DNA from: Pseudodesulfovibrio aespoeensis Aspo-2
Lineage (GTDB): Bacteria; Desulfobacterota; Desulfovibrionia; Desulfovibrionales; Desulfovibrionaceae
Length of the DNA stretch: 64,000 nucleotides
Reading direction: 5' to 3'
Assembly (NCBI RefSeq): GCF_000176915.2
Contig: NC_014844.1
Location: 1,240,001-1,304,000 of the forward strand
Shown: positions 15,503-23,820 of the stretch, piece by piece
Numbering within the stretch: position 1 is the first letter of the stretch
How the letters are laid out: every line of letters starts with the position of its first letter
Made by a program: the position numbers and the translations under genes
The notes under the pieces: generated by a model
What the model was told of the DNA's origin: nothing
Database searches by the model: none
The model's input: only the letters and a program-made list of their open reading frames with translations

Positions 15503-16213
15503 CTAGACCGCTCCGGCCTGTGGCACGGCGAGCAGGTAGCCGCGTCCGCGAATGGTCTTGATGCTGGCGTGGCCGCCCAGTTTCCGGCGCAGGTTGCTCA
15601 TGTGCACATTGAGCACATAGTCGTCGAAATCCGTGTCGCGCCCCAGCGCCTTTTCCATGAGATCCTCGCGCTGCACGATGTTGCCCAGGTTCAGGGCGAG
15701 CTGCTCTATCAGGCCGAATTCAGTTGAGGTCAGATGCACCGGCGCGTCGGACAGGGTCACCTGCTGCGCCCCCCGGTTGATGAGAATCTCGCCCACCTTG
15801 ATGTCCCCCTGTGGTCGGGGGGGCTGCTGGGGGTCGCCATCGCCTCGCTCCGGGCCGACGCGGCGCAGCACGGCGCGCATCCGGGCCAGCAGCTCGCGCA
15901 GGGGGAACGGCTTGGACACATAGTCGTCCGCGCCCATCTCAAGCCCCACCACGCGGTCGATCTCCTCGCCGCGCCCGGTCAGCATGATCACGGGTACAGC
16001 CGAATCCCCCCGGAGCCTCGACAGGACGTTGAAGCCGCTGGTGTCCGGCAGCATGACATCGAGAATGATCAGGCAGTATTCGTTCGATCTGGCCTGGGCC
16101 AGGCCGGATTCCCCGTTGTAGGTGGCGTCCAGGGCAAAGCCTTCACCTTCCAGGTAGCGGCCCAGGAGTTCTGCCAGTTCCGGGTCGTCGTCAATCAATA
16201 GAACCTTATTCAT
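15503..16213 (-). CDS. OmpR/CpxR-type response regulator
   Basis: A 236-residue regulator: receiver with phosphoacceptor Asp52 (IILDVMLPDTSG) and Lys in DDYVSKPFPLRELLARM, a proline-rich linker (~125-140), then a winged helix with VHLTSTEFGLIEQLALN and VLNVHMSNLRRKLGG...IKTIRGRGYLL. It heads the TonB receptor-YfiR-kinase operon. The gap up to flagellin is AT-rich and contains several GTAAA half-sites (16236-16305), consistent with autoregulation by a CpxR-like protein. Confidence 0.92.
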   Translation of the reverse strand: MNKVLLIDDDPELAELLGRYLEGEGFALDATYNGESGLAQARSNEYCLIILDVMLPDTSGFNVLSRLRGDSAVPVIMLTGRGEEIDRVVGLEMGADDYVSKPFPLRELLARMRAVLRRVGPERGDGDPQQPPRPQGDIKVGEILINRGAQQVTLSDAPVHLTSTEFGLIEQLALNLGNIVQREDLMEKALGRDTDFDDYVLNVHMSNLRRKLGGHASIKTIRGRGYLLAVPQAGAV

Positions 16214-16235
16214 AACGGACTCCTTTGAATGAATG

Positions 16236-16305
16236 GTAAAGATTCATCATCAATAATTGAACTGTTATATTGTTAAGAAATGTAAAGATTGTTGTGAAAT
16301 GTAAA
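16236..16305. promoter_or_regulatory. AT-rich divergent region with GTAAA half-sites
   Basis: GTAAA occurs at 16236, 16282 and 16301, with GTGAA at 16294, just upstream of the OmpR/CpxR-type regulator gene. AGATTCAT (16240-16247) and ATGAATCT (16312-16319) form an 8-base inverted repeat around them. The spacing is not the canonical GTAAA-N5-GTAAA, so the site is only suggestive. Confidence 0.35.
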
Positions 16306-16406
16306 TTTTGTATGAATCTATTAAGCATTGGTTAATTTTTTGATGCAGGAAAAATTTGCCCTGCGTAAACGGTACATGTGATTCGCTCCGTATAAATGGT
16401 CATAAA

Positions 16407-16460
16407 GCCTCACTCGCGGTGGGTGAGGCAAATGCATGGATGCAGAACCATTCAAGGAGG
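16407..16460 (+). promoter_or_regulatory. Flagellin mRNA leader with hairpins, possible CsrA target
   Basis: The leader holds one hairpin (GCCTCAC at 16407-16413 pairing with GTGAGGC at 16423-16429). A second short hairpin, TGCA-TGGA-TGCA (16433-16444), presents GGA in its loop. The ribosome site AAGGAGG (to 16460) supplies a second GGA nearby. A GGA-loop hairpin plus a GGA in the Shine-Dalgarno is the pattern of CsrA-repressed flagellin mRNAs. A weak sigma-28-like TAAA element lies near 16366. Confidence 0.4.
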
Positions 16461-16465
16461 AACAC

Positions 16466-17323
16466 ATGTCTTTAGTCGTCAACAACAACATGATGGCAGC
16501 CAATGCGGCCCGCAACCTGAACACCTCTTACAGCGCGCTGAGCACGTCTACGGAGCGTCTGTCTTCCGGCCTTCGCATCAACTCGTCCTCAGACGATGCG
16601 GCCGGGCTGGCAGTTCGCGAACTGATGCGCTCGGACGTCGCGACCATCAACCAGGGTGTGCGCAACGCCAATGACGGCATCTCCATGATCCAGACCGCTG
16701 ACGGCGCCTTGAGCGTGGTCGACGAGAAGCTCATTCGGATGAAGGAACTGGCCGAGCAGGCGTCCACCGGTACCTACACAGACAGCCAGCGGCAGATCAT
16801 CGACGACGAGTATCAGGCCATGGCCTCGGAAATCACCCGTATCGCCAGCGCCACGGACTTCAACGGCATCCACCTGCTCAATGGCAACCTGGGCGGGACG
16901 GGCATGACCATCCACTTCGGCACCGGTAACGACGAGGCCGAGGACAAGTATGCCGTGACCATCGACGATTGCAGCGCCGAGGCGCTGGGCGTCGGCATCG
17001 GCGTCGGCGAGAATGTGGCTGGCGCCACGGTTTCCACCCAGGCATCTGCCCAGGCAGCACTGGAGGCGCTCGACAACGCCATCACCTCCAAGGACAAGGT
17101 CCGCGCCAACCTGGGCGCCATGGAGAACCGGCTGTCAGCCACCATCTCCAACCTGGAAATCCAGGCCGAGAACCTCCAGGCCGCCGAATCCCGCATCTCG
17201 GACGTGGATGTGGCCACCGAGATGACCGAGTACACCAAGCAGCAGATCATCACCCAGATGGCTGTTTCCATGCTCTCCCAAGCCAACTCGCTGCCGCAGA
17301 TGGCCCTGTCCCTCATCGGCTAG
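16466..17323 (+). CDS. Flagellin
   Basis: A 285-residue flagellin with conserved N-terminal D0/D1 (NTSYSALSTSTERLSSGLRINSSSDDAAGLAV) and C-terminal D1/D0 (ENLQAAESRISDVDVATEM, then QMAVSMLSQANSLPQ). The short central region (about 150-200) means little surface domain, as in compact flagellins. The start at 16466 follows AAGGAGG; an upstream in-frame ATG at 16436 lies within the leader hairpin. It is the filament subunit exported through the flagellar type III apparatus and the first gene of the flagellar block. Confidence 0.96.
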   Translation: MSLVVNNNMMAANAARNLNTSYSALSTSTERLSSGLRINSSSDDAAGLAVRELMRSDVATINQGVRNANDGISMIQTADGALSVVDEKLIRMKELAEQASTGTYTDSQRQIIDDEYQAMASEITRIASATDFNGIHLLNGNLGGTGMTIHFGTGNDEAEDKYAVTIDDCSAEALGVGIGVGENVAGATVSTQASAQAALEALDNAITSKDKVRANLGAMENRLSATISNLEIQAENLQAAESRISDVDVATEMTEYTKQQIITQMAVSMLSQANSLPQMALSLIG

Positions 17324-17336
17324 CCCTCCAACACAT

Positions 17337-17365
17337 GGCCAGGTCCGGTTTCGCCGGGCCTGGCC
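17337..17365 (+). terminator. Hairpin after flagellin
   Basis: A 12-bp stem with one G-U pair (17337-17348 with 17354-17365, loop TTTCG) begins 13 bases after the flagellin stop. No U-tract follows, so termination or 3'-end protection is probable rather than certain. From 17366 to 17636 I see no gene; composition falls from GC-rich to AT-rich across this stretch. Confidence 0.55.
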
Positions 17366-17636
17366 TCCCTGATTACAATAGCGCTCCAGGCGTGGAAAAG
17401 GTTGCAGGTCGCGCCTGGGAAAATCCTGCCCGCCGCTTGCTCAGCCCGCCGCCCGGCATTGCCCGCCGCCCCCGCAGTTGGTCCCACGCCCGCACAGCAT
17501 CCTGAAATGCCGACTTTTTTCATGAAGTTTTCTCAAGGACGTCTCTGCGTCCTGAATAAATTCGAAAGATTCATGGTCATTCATTTCTTTCGTCTGAATG
17601 CAAGTAGACAAATATTGATTCAAAACCAATGTTGCA

Positions 17637-17651
17637 CGGCATGCTGGTTGC
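17637..17651 (+). promoter_or_regulatory. Sigma-54-like promoter before the sigma-factor/flgD genes
   Basis: CGGCATGCTGGTTGC matches the sigma-54 consensus TGGCACG-N4-TTGC at all but two fixed positions, with correct GG/GC spacing. Class-II flagellar genes are often sigma-54 dependent. The predicted transcript would start almost at the annotated ATG of the sigma-factor gene, which is odd. Confidence 0.5.
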
Positions 17652-17663
17652 TCAATTCAGGGC

Positions 17664-18269
17664 ATGAAGACGCTTACTTGTTCAACAACACTCCATACAC
17701 AGGCTAACATTATTGATCTTTCGTATGCAGATTTTTTTGAAAAATATTCTCGTGTAATATTTAAATTCATACATGCATTCTCTTCAGCCAAGCATTTGAA
17801 AGTCAATCGTGACGATATTGATGACATATATCAAGAAATTGCGATGAAGATCATCAGGAATGACTACATTTATAAGTACAACAACGAGAAGAGTTCGTTT
17901 TTGACATGGCTCAATATTATCTGCCGGACCATGACAATTGACTACTACAGAAGGAAGCTGCGCTGGGAGACTGGCGAGTGGAGTGACGAGCCGGAAGAGT
18001 CCACGGACCTGGGCGCGGAGCAGCCCGTGTTCATTCTGCCAGCCGGAGTGCTCACGGACAGGCAGGAGGAAGTGATCGCCCTGTTTTTCAAGGACGACAT
18101 GGAAGCGGGCGAGATCGCGGCAAAGCTCGGCATATCGCCCATGACCGCCAGGAGCATCAAGTTCCAGGCTTTGGAGAGACTGCGCAGACATTTCAAAACC
18201 GCCGCGCGGGCCAGCACGGATCAGGGCGTGGACCAAGGCGCGAAAGAGACACGGAGGAAAGTGTCATGA
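17664..18269 (+). CDS. ECF-like RNA polymerase sigma factor
   Basis: A 201-residue sigma-70-family protein. Region 2 is visible in DDIDDIYQEIAMKII and SSFLTWLNIICRTMTIDYYRRK; region 4 is LTDRQEEVIALFFKDDMEAGEIAAKLGISPMTARSIK (split here only by description), a normal helix-turn-helix. It lacks regions 1 and 3 and is not FliA. The first ~100 codons are AT-rich, unlike the GC-rich second half and neighbours. The ATG has a poor ribosome site. Its stop overlaps the flgD start (ATGA), so the two are coupled; a role in hook or filament gene timing is inference. Confidence 0.78.
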   Translation: MKTLTCSTTLHTQANIIDLSYADFFEKYSRVIFKFIHAFSSAKHLKVNRDDIDDIYQEIAMKIIRNDYIYKYNNEKSSFLTWLNIICRTMTIDYYRRKLRWETGEWSDEPEESTDLGAEQPVFILPAGVLTDRQEEVIALFFKDDMEAGEIAAKLGISPMTARSIKFQALERLRRHFKTAARASTDQGVDQGAKETRRKVS

Positions 18270-18943
18270 CCGTTGAAACGACCAGCTATTACGAGTCCCT
18301 GCTGACAGCGTCCTCGGAGACGGCGGACACGAGTACGGCCAGCACCTCATTGGGATCAATGGATTTTCTGAATCTGCTCATCACCCAGTTGCAGTACCAG
18401 GATCCGACCGAGCCGGTGGACAACACGGAAATGGTCAACCAGATGACCCAGTTCTCCCAGCTTGAGTCGCTAACCAGCATCGAAGACAAGCTCGACGAGT
18501 TGACATCGAGTCTGAGCGCGTCCTCGACCACCAGCGCCATCAGCTACCTGGGCAAGGAAGTGGAGGCCTCGGGCTACTCCCTAAGCAAGTCAGGCGACGA
18601 CATCTCCGACCTCTACCTCACCCTCGACGACGCCGCCGAGTCAGTGACCGTCAACATCTACAACTCAAGCGGCACTATCGTCGACACCGAGACCCTGAGC
18701 GCCCTTGAAGCGGGTAGCTATTCCTTTACCTGGGACGGGCTCGATTCCGACGGTTCGGAGGTGGCCGACGGCACCTATTACGTCGCGATCTCTGCCGAGG
18801 ACAGCAACGGCGACTCGGTGGATGTCAGCACCACCACCACGGGCACCGTGGCGGGCATCAGCACCACCAGCGACGGCGTAGTTCTCATCCTGGACGATGG
18901 TCGCACCGTGAATCTGAGCGACGTGACCCTCGTCACCACATAA
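18266..18943 (+). CDS. flgD: Flagellar hook-capping scaffold protein FlgD
   Basis: A 225-residue FlgD. The N-terminal signature is LGSMDFLNLLITQLQYQDPT followed by NTEMVNQMTQFSQLESL, the classic export and capping region. The C-terminal part contains the FlgD Ig-like/tudor segment (SYSFTWDGLDSDGSEVADGTYY, given in part). It caps the growing hook during FlgE assembly. The gene overlaps the upstream sigma-factor gene by four bases and is followed by flgE after 37 bases. Confidence 0.93.
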   Translation: MTVETTSYYESLLTASSETADTSTASTSLGSMDFLNLLITQLQYQDPTEPVDNTEMVNQMTQFSQLESLTSIEDKLDELTSSLSASSTTSAISYLGKEVEASGYSLSKSGDDISDLYLTLDDAAESVTVNIYNSSGTIVDTETLSALEAGSYSFTWDGLDSDGSEVADGTYYVAISAEDSNGDSVDVSTTTTGTVAGISTTSDGVVLILDDGRTVNLSDVTLVTT

Positions 18944-18980
18944 CGCGTCAACATTTGTCTGCAATACAAGGAGGTTTGAT

Positions 18981-20528
18981 ATGAGTATCACAGGATCAAT
19001 GTACACCGGCATCTCCGGACTCAAGGCCCAGAGCCAGGCCACCTCGGTGGTCAGCAACAATCTGGCCAACTCCACCACCACTGCCTACAAGAGTTCGTCC
19101 ATCACCTTTGAGGACGTGTTCTACAGCACGGTCTACGCCGGCGGTAGCGTCGGCCAGGTGGGCAACGGCGTGACCGTGGCCTCGGTCAATACTGACTATT
19201 CCCAGGGATCTTACGAGTCCACCAATTCGGCCACGGACGTGGCCATCAACGGCAACGGATTCTACGTGGTGATCGACCCGGACACGGGCAACACCTATTA
19301 CACCAGGGCAGGCAACTTCACCTTCAACACTGAAGGCTATCTGGAGGATGCCCACGGCAACAAGGTCCAGGGTTGGGCCATGAACGACGGCTCCATTGAG
19401 GGCACCCTGACGGACATCGTCATCGATCAGTCCCAGTCCCCGCCCAACGCGACATCTGAGGTCGGCTTTTCGCTCAACCTTGATTCCACCGAGACCGATC
19501 ACACGACCTCGGCTACCAATCCCTACGCGGCCCTGTTCGAGGCCTACGACGGCACCGCCGACCCTGCCCTTGGCGACTCCGCCTATGCCTATTCCACCAC
19601 GATCAGCGTCTTTGACGAGAACGGCTCGGCCCATGATGTGACCGTCTACTTCGACCCGGTCGAGACCGACGACGGGACCATTGTCTGGGAATACGTAGTC
19701 ACCTGCAACGGCAGCGAGGACAACCGCGATTTCAACGGGACCGAGATGAACGCCACCAGCGGCGCGGGCATGCTCATGACCGGCACCGTCACCTTCAGTT
19801 CGTCGGGCGACATCGTGTCCATGACGGCCTTCACCCTTTCGGACACGCCGACCAATCTGACCGACCCGCTGGCCGCTGAAAACTGGGTTCTGGCCGACTT
19901 CGACGCGGACGGCTTCCCGGTCTTTTCCGCCAACTTCACGGGGGCGGACGAGGATCAGCCCATAGCCCTCAATCTCGGCATGGCCAACACCAACACCACA
20001 GGCACGGGCTGGGACACCTCGGGCGGCATCTCCTCGCTGGCCGATTTCACCCCGACCACGGCGGTCGGCGATCTGCCCGCTTTCAACAACGGCGTAGTGC
20101 AAACCACCACGACCACCAGCACCTCGCTGAGTTCGGCCACCTACAGCCTGTCCCAGGACGGCTACGCTCCGGGCGTGCTCATCAACGTGGCTATTGACGA
20201 AAACGGCGTGCTCTCCGGCGAATACACCAACGGCCAGACCCAGGAACTCTACACCATCGCCCTGGCTAACTTCACCAACACCCAGGGATTGAGCTCTCAG
20301 GGCAGCAATCTCTACTCGGCCACCACCGAATCGGGGCAGGCGTTCATCGGCACGCCCGGTTCCGCCGGGTTCGGCACCATCGCCTCCAACTCTCTGGAGC
20401 AGTCCAACGTGGACACCGCCACCGAGCTGACCAAGCTGATCATCCTCCAGGCAGCCTACCAGGCCAACGCCAAGGTCATCACCACGGCTGACACCCTGCT
20501 CTCCGCCGCCATCAGTATGAAGCGGTAA
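18981..20528 (+). CDS. flgE: Flagellar hook protein FlgE
   Basis: A 515-residue hook protein. The N-terminus carries the rod/hook motif (MYTGISGLKAQSQATSVVSN, then NLANSTTTAYKSS) and the FlgE segments FYVVIDPDTGNTYYTRAGNF and GYLEDAHGNKVQGW. The C-terminus ends in the rod/hook motif with SLEQSNVDTATELTKLIILQ and YQANAKVITTADTLL. The middle is a Thr/Ser-rich variable domain. AAGGAGG precedes the ATG. It polymerises into the hook under the FlgD cap. Confidence 0.96.
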   Translation: MSITGSMYTGISGLKAQSQATSVVSNNLANSTTTAYKSSSITFEDVFYSTVYAGGSVGQVGNGVTVASVNTDYSQGSYESTNSATDVAINGNGFYVVIDPDTGNTYYTRAGNFTFNTEGYLEDAHGNKVQGWAMNDGSIEGTLTDIVIDQSQSPPNATSEVGFSLNLDSTETDHTTSATNPYAALFEAYDGTADPALGDSAYAYSTTISVFDENGSAHDVTVYFDPVETDDGTIVWEYVVTCNGSEDNRDFNGTEMNATSGAGMLMTGTVTFSSSGDIVSMTAFTLSDTPTNLTDPLAAENWVLADFDADGFPVFSANFTGADEDQPIALNLGMANTNTTGTGWDTSGGISSLADFTPTTAVGDLPAFNNGVVQTTTTTSTSLSSATYSLSQDGYAPGVLINVAIDENGVLSGEYTNGQTQELYTIALANFTNTQGLSSQGSNLYSATTESGQAFIGTPGSAGFGTIASNSLEQSNVDTATELTKLIILQAAYQANAKVITTADTLLSAAISMKR

Positions 20529-20554
20529 TTGGTCGGATTTGAAGGAGGTCATTC

Positions 20555-22567
20555 ATGCTCACCAGCCTGTACAACCTGGCGTCAAGCGCCCTGAAAAACG
20601 CCCAGGTGTCCATCAACAACGCGTCGAACAACATCGCCAACGCGGACACCGAAGGTTACCAGCGCACCGAGGCCGCCTACGAGACCAGTTACTCGATCTC
20701 GATATACGGCCTGTCCGTGGGGACCGGGGCGAACATCACCTCCATCATCTCGCTCAAAGATCAGTTCGTCGAGGCCCAGTACCTCGACGCCTCGGCGGAC
20801 CTGAACCGGGAGAGCGCGGCCCTGACCTATCTGAACCAGCTCGATTCGCTGCTCAACCAGGCAGAGGGCGGTCTGAGCGAGACCCTGACCGACTTCTTCG
20901 ACGCCTGGAATGCCCTGACCACCGATCCGGATTCGCTCTCGGCCCGCGAGGATCTGCTCGGCATCGCCGAGACCCTTGTCTATGCGCTCAACTCGACGGC
21001 GGATGGACTTGAGACCATGGAAGCGGCCATCAACACCGAGATCGAGGACGCGGTCAGTTCGGCCAACCAGCTCATCGCGGATATAGCCGTAGCCAACGCA
21101 TCCATCGCGGCGAGTCCCGACAACAACCAGCTCATATCGGATCGCGACCAGATGATCCGGGAACTTAACGCCATCATCGGCGTGCAGACCATCGAACAGG
21201 AGAACGGCATGGTCACCATCCTCACGGACGAAGGCTACAGCCTCGTGGACGGGACCGAGACCCACTCCCTCGTCTACGGCGACGCCACTGCCACCTCGGC
21301 CCTGGTGCGCGCCTCGGACTACGACGGGGAGCTGGCCTACTCGGGCACGTCGAGCGAGGAGGTGCTCCTCAAGTTCGTCAGCTCGGGCGCGGACGGTACC
21401 GCCCAGTTCAAGGCGTCGCTCGACGGCGGCAAGACCTGGATCACGGACGAGAACGGCGAAACCATGCTCTACATCGCCGGGGACGAGGCCGCCCCGGTCG
21501 AGATCGCGGGCATCGAGATATGGTTTGAGGGCGGCAGCGCGGACCACGCCGTGGGCGACACCTACACCATCGTGCCCAAGTCCGGCCTCTACTGGGAGAA
21601 GAGCGACGGCTCTCTGGTGAACATCACGCCCATGACCGATTCGAGCGGCACGGCTGTCAACGGTCGGACCTCCGGCGGCTCCCTGGCCGGGCTGTTCAAC
21701 GTGCGCGATGACGTGGTCACGCCGACCCTCGACTCTCTGAACGACCTGTCCGAGTCCATCATCTGGGAGGTCAACGCTGTCCATTCCACGGGCGCGGGCC
21801 TCGACCACCACGAGACCCTGACCGGCAGCTACACGGTGGAGGATTCGGGCGCGCTCCTGTCCAACAGCGGCCTGCACTTTGCCGACAACGTCACGGCGGG
21901 GGATTTTTCGCTGGTCACCTACGATTCGGACGGCAATGTCTCCACCTCGGCCATCATCAGCTTTGATCCGGCCACGGACTCGCTGGACGATCTCATGGCC
22001 GAGATCAACACCGCCTTTGGCGGCGAGCTGACCGCAAGCATCAACGCAAGTGGGCAGTTCGTTCTGAGCGCGGGCTCGGACACGGGCTTCGAGATTGCGT
22101 CGGACTCCACCGGGCTCATGGCTGCACTTGGGGTGAACACCTTCTTCAGCGGCATCGACGCCGACACCATCGCCATAGCCAGCGCCGTTGCCGAGGACAC
22201 CTCGCGCATCAACGCGGGCGCGGTGGGCAGCGACGGGCTGGTCTCCTCGGGCAACAACGACATAGCCACGCTCCTGGCGGCCCTCTCCGACTCCAAGGTG
22301 GGCGTGGGGGACAAGAACACGAGCCTGACCAGCTATCTGGCCAGCCTTGTGGCCGGGGTGGGCGCCGCAGCGTCCTCGGCAGAGCTCAAGCTGACCTACG
22401 CCCAGACCTCCGTCGACTACTACTACCAGCAGCAGGCCTCGGCCAGCGAGGTCAATGTGGACGAGGAGCTGATCAATCTCCTCAAGTACCAGCAGGCGTT
22501 CAAGGCCGCCGCCGAGATCATGACCGTCACCCGCACCATGATGGATACGGTTCTGGACATTGTCTAG
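20555..22567 (+). CDS. flgK: Flagellar hook-filament junction protein FlgK (HAP1)
   Basis: A 670-residue hook-associated protein 1. It has the hook-like N-terminus (LYNLASSALKNAQVSINNAS, NIANADTEGYQRTEA) and C-terminus (NVDEELINLLKYQQAFKAAAE, then MTVTRTMMDTVLDIV). GAAGGAGG lies before the ATG. The body is larger than the enteric protein, with an inserted, acidic beta-rich central region. It forms the first junction zone between hook and filament and is followed by flgL in the usual order. Confidence 0.95.
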   Translation: MLTSLYNLASSALKNAQVSINNASNNIANADTEGYQRTEAAYETSYSISIYGLSVGTGANITSIISLKDQFVEAQYLDASADLNRESAALTYLNQLDSLLNQAEGGLSETLTDFFDAWNALTTDPDSLSAREDLLGIAETLVYALNSTADGLETMEAAINTEIEDAVSSANQLIADIAVANASIAASPDNNQLISDRDQMIRELNAIIGVQTIEQENGMVTILTDEGYSLVDGTETHSLVYGDATATSALVRASDYDGELAYSGTSSEEVLLKFVSSGADGTAQFKASLDGGKTWITDENGETMLYIAGDEAAPVEIAGIEIWFEGGSADHAVGDTYTIVPKSGLYWEKSDGSLVNITPMTDSSGTAVNGRTSGGSLAGLFNVRDDVVTPTLDSLNDLSESIIWEVNAVHSTGAGLDHHETLTGSYTVEDSGALLSNSGLHFADNVTAGDFSLVTYDSDGNVSTSAIISFDPATDSLDDLMAEINTAFGGELTASINASGQFVLSAGSDTGFEIASDSTGLMAALGVNTFFSGIDADTIAIASAVAEDTSRINAGAVGSDGLVSSGNNDIATLLAALSDSKVGVGDKNTSLTSYLASLVAGVGAAASSAELKLTYAQTSVDYYYQQQASASEVNVDEELINLLKYQQAFKAAAEIMTVTRTMMDTVLDIV

Positions 22568-22611
22568 CCGGTCGGCATTGGCCGCAACGAATCAAAAAGG
22601 CAGGCATTGCA

Positions 22612-23805
22612 ATGCGCATCAGCACCCCGCAGATATTTTCACAGTCCCTCAACCAGATCAATTCCTCCCTGATCGACGTTGCCAAGCTCAACTCCATCAA
22701 CAGCTCCCAGAAAAAGCTCAACTCGCCGTCGGACGACCCCTTTGGCATGGGCACGGTCATCGAGCTGCGCGGCTATGACAAGACCTTGAGCGGGTACGTC
22801 AACAACTGCAAGACAGCGGCAGAATCGCTCAGCCTTGCGGACGACATCCTGCTTCAGGCCAGCGAGATCATCACCGCCGCGCGCGAGCAGGCCGAGCAGG
22901 CGGCGAGCGAGACCTACACCGCAGCCCAGTTGCAGATGATGGCCGACGAAATGGCGAGTTACCTCGACAGCCTGATGACCATGGCCAACACGCAGATGGG
23001 GACGGATTCCATCTTTGGCGGGGATTCGCTCGATTCTACGGCCTACGAGATGGGGCTTGGCGTGACCATGACCAACGACTCGCTCTCAAACGCCAGCTTC
23101 GTCTCCATTGAGGGCGAGCTGGACTCGGCCGTGGTCAGTGTCCGCCTGGGCACGGACGGCGTGATCGGCACGGACGAGATAGAGTACAGCTATTCCACGG
23201 ACGGCGGCGAAACCTGGACCTCGGCCACCCTGGCCGCAGGCGACACGGTCCTCGACCTCGGCTCCTGCCAGGTGGAACTGGCCGCGGGCACAGCGGTCAC
23301 CGAGGCGGACGGCGACGGCGAAGGCACGGAGTTCATTGTCCGCAAAGCCGCCGTGTACACCGGCAGCGACACGGCCATGACCGTAGCCATCTCCGGCAGC
23401 AGCACCGTGGCCATGACCACCGTGGGCAGCTCGGTCTTCGGCGGGGTGGATCAGTCCGGCGCGGGCTACGGCGAGCCCAATCTGTTCGAGACCATCTCCA
23501 ACTGCATCGCCTTCATGGAGACCGGCAACCATGCGGGCGTGGCCGCCTGTCTCGACGAGTTGCGCAGCGCCCAGGAATCGCTCGAAGCCGCCAACGCCAA
23601 CATCGGGGCCAGGGAAAACAAGGTCACCTACACCAGCGAGGCCATCTCGCAGGTGCGCACCATCACCGGCAACAGCATCAGCCGGGTGGAGGACGCAGAC
23701 GCGGCGCAGATCCTGGTGGAACTGGAACAGGCCAACTATGTGTACGAGGCGGTCCTGACCTCCTCGGCGAGCATCATGAGAATGAGCCTGCTTGACTACA
23801 TCTAG
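22612..23805 (+). CDS. flgL: Flagellar hook-filament junction protein FlgL (HAP3)
   Basis: A 397-residue flagellin-related protein. The N-terminus (MRISTPQIFSQSLNQINSS, then SSQKKLNSPSDDPFGMGTVI) and the C-terminal part (AQILVELEQANYVYEAVLTSS) match FlgL. The central insert (about 170-280) is acidic and contains a DGGETWTSATL-type segment also seen in FlgK here (DGGKTWITDEN), suggesting shared surface domains in the two junction proteins. It forms the second junction layer next to FlgK. Confidence 0.93.
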   Translation: MRISTPQIFSQSLNQINSSLIDVAKLNSINSSQKKLNSPSDDPFGMGTVIELRGYDKTLSGYVNNCKTAAESLSLADDILLQASEIITAAREQAEQAASETYTAAQLQMMADEMASYLDSLMTMANTQMGTDSIFGGDSLDSTAYEMGLGVTMTNDSLSNASFVSIEGELDSAVVSVRLGTDGVIGTDEIEYSYSTDGGETWTSATLAAGDTVLDLGSCQVELAAGTAVTEADGDGEGTEFIVRKAAVYTGSDTAMTVAISGSSTVAMTTVGSSVFGGVDQSGAGYGEPNLFETISNCIAFMETGNHAGVAACLDELRSAQESLEAANANIGARENKVTYTSEAISQVRTITGNSISRVEDADAAQILVELEQANYVYEAVLTSSASIMRMSLLDYI

Positions 23806-23820
23806 AAAAAGGAGCGCGCC

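Noticed and set aside
16321-16345. Possible sigma-54 promoter before flagellin (GG...GC near TTGGTTAATTTTTTGATGC)
   Set aside because: The GG-GC spacing is 13 instead of 10 bases.
18996-20552. A 518-codon minus-strand frame opposite flgE
   Set aside because: Antisense shadow of the hook gene with no signal, motif or ribosome site.
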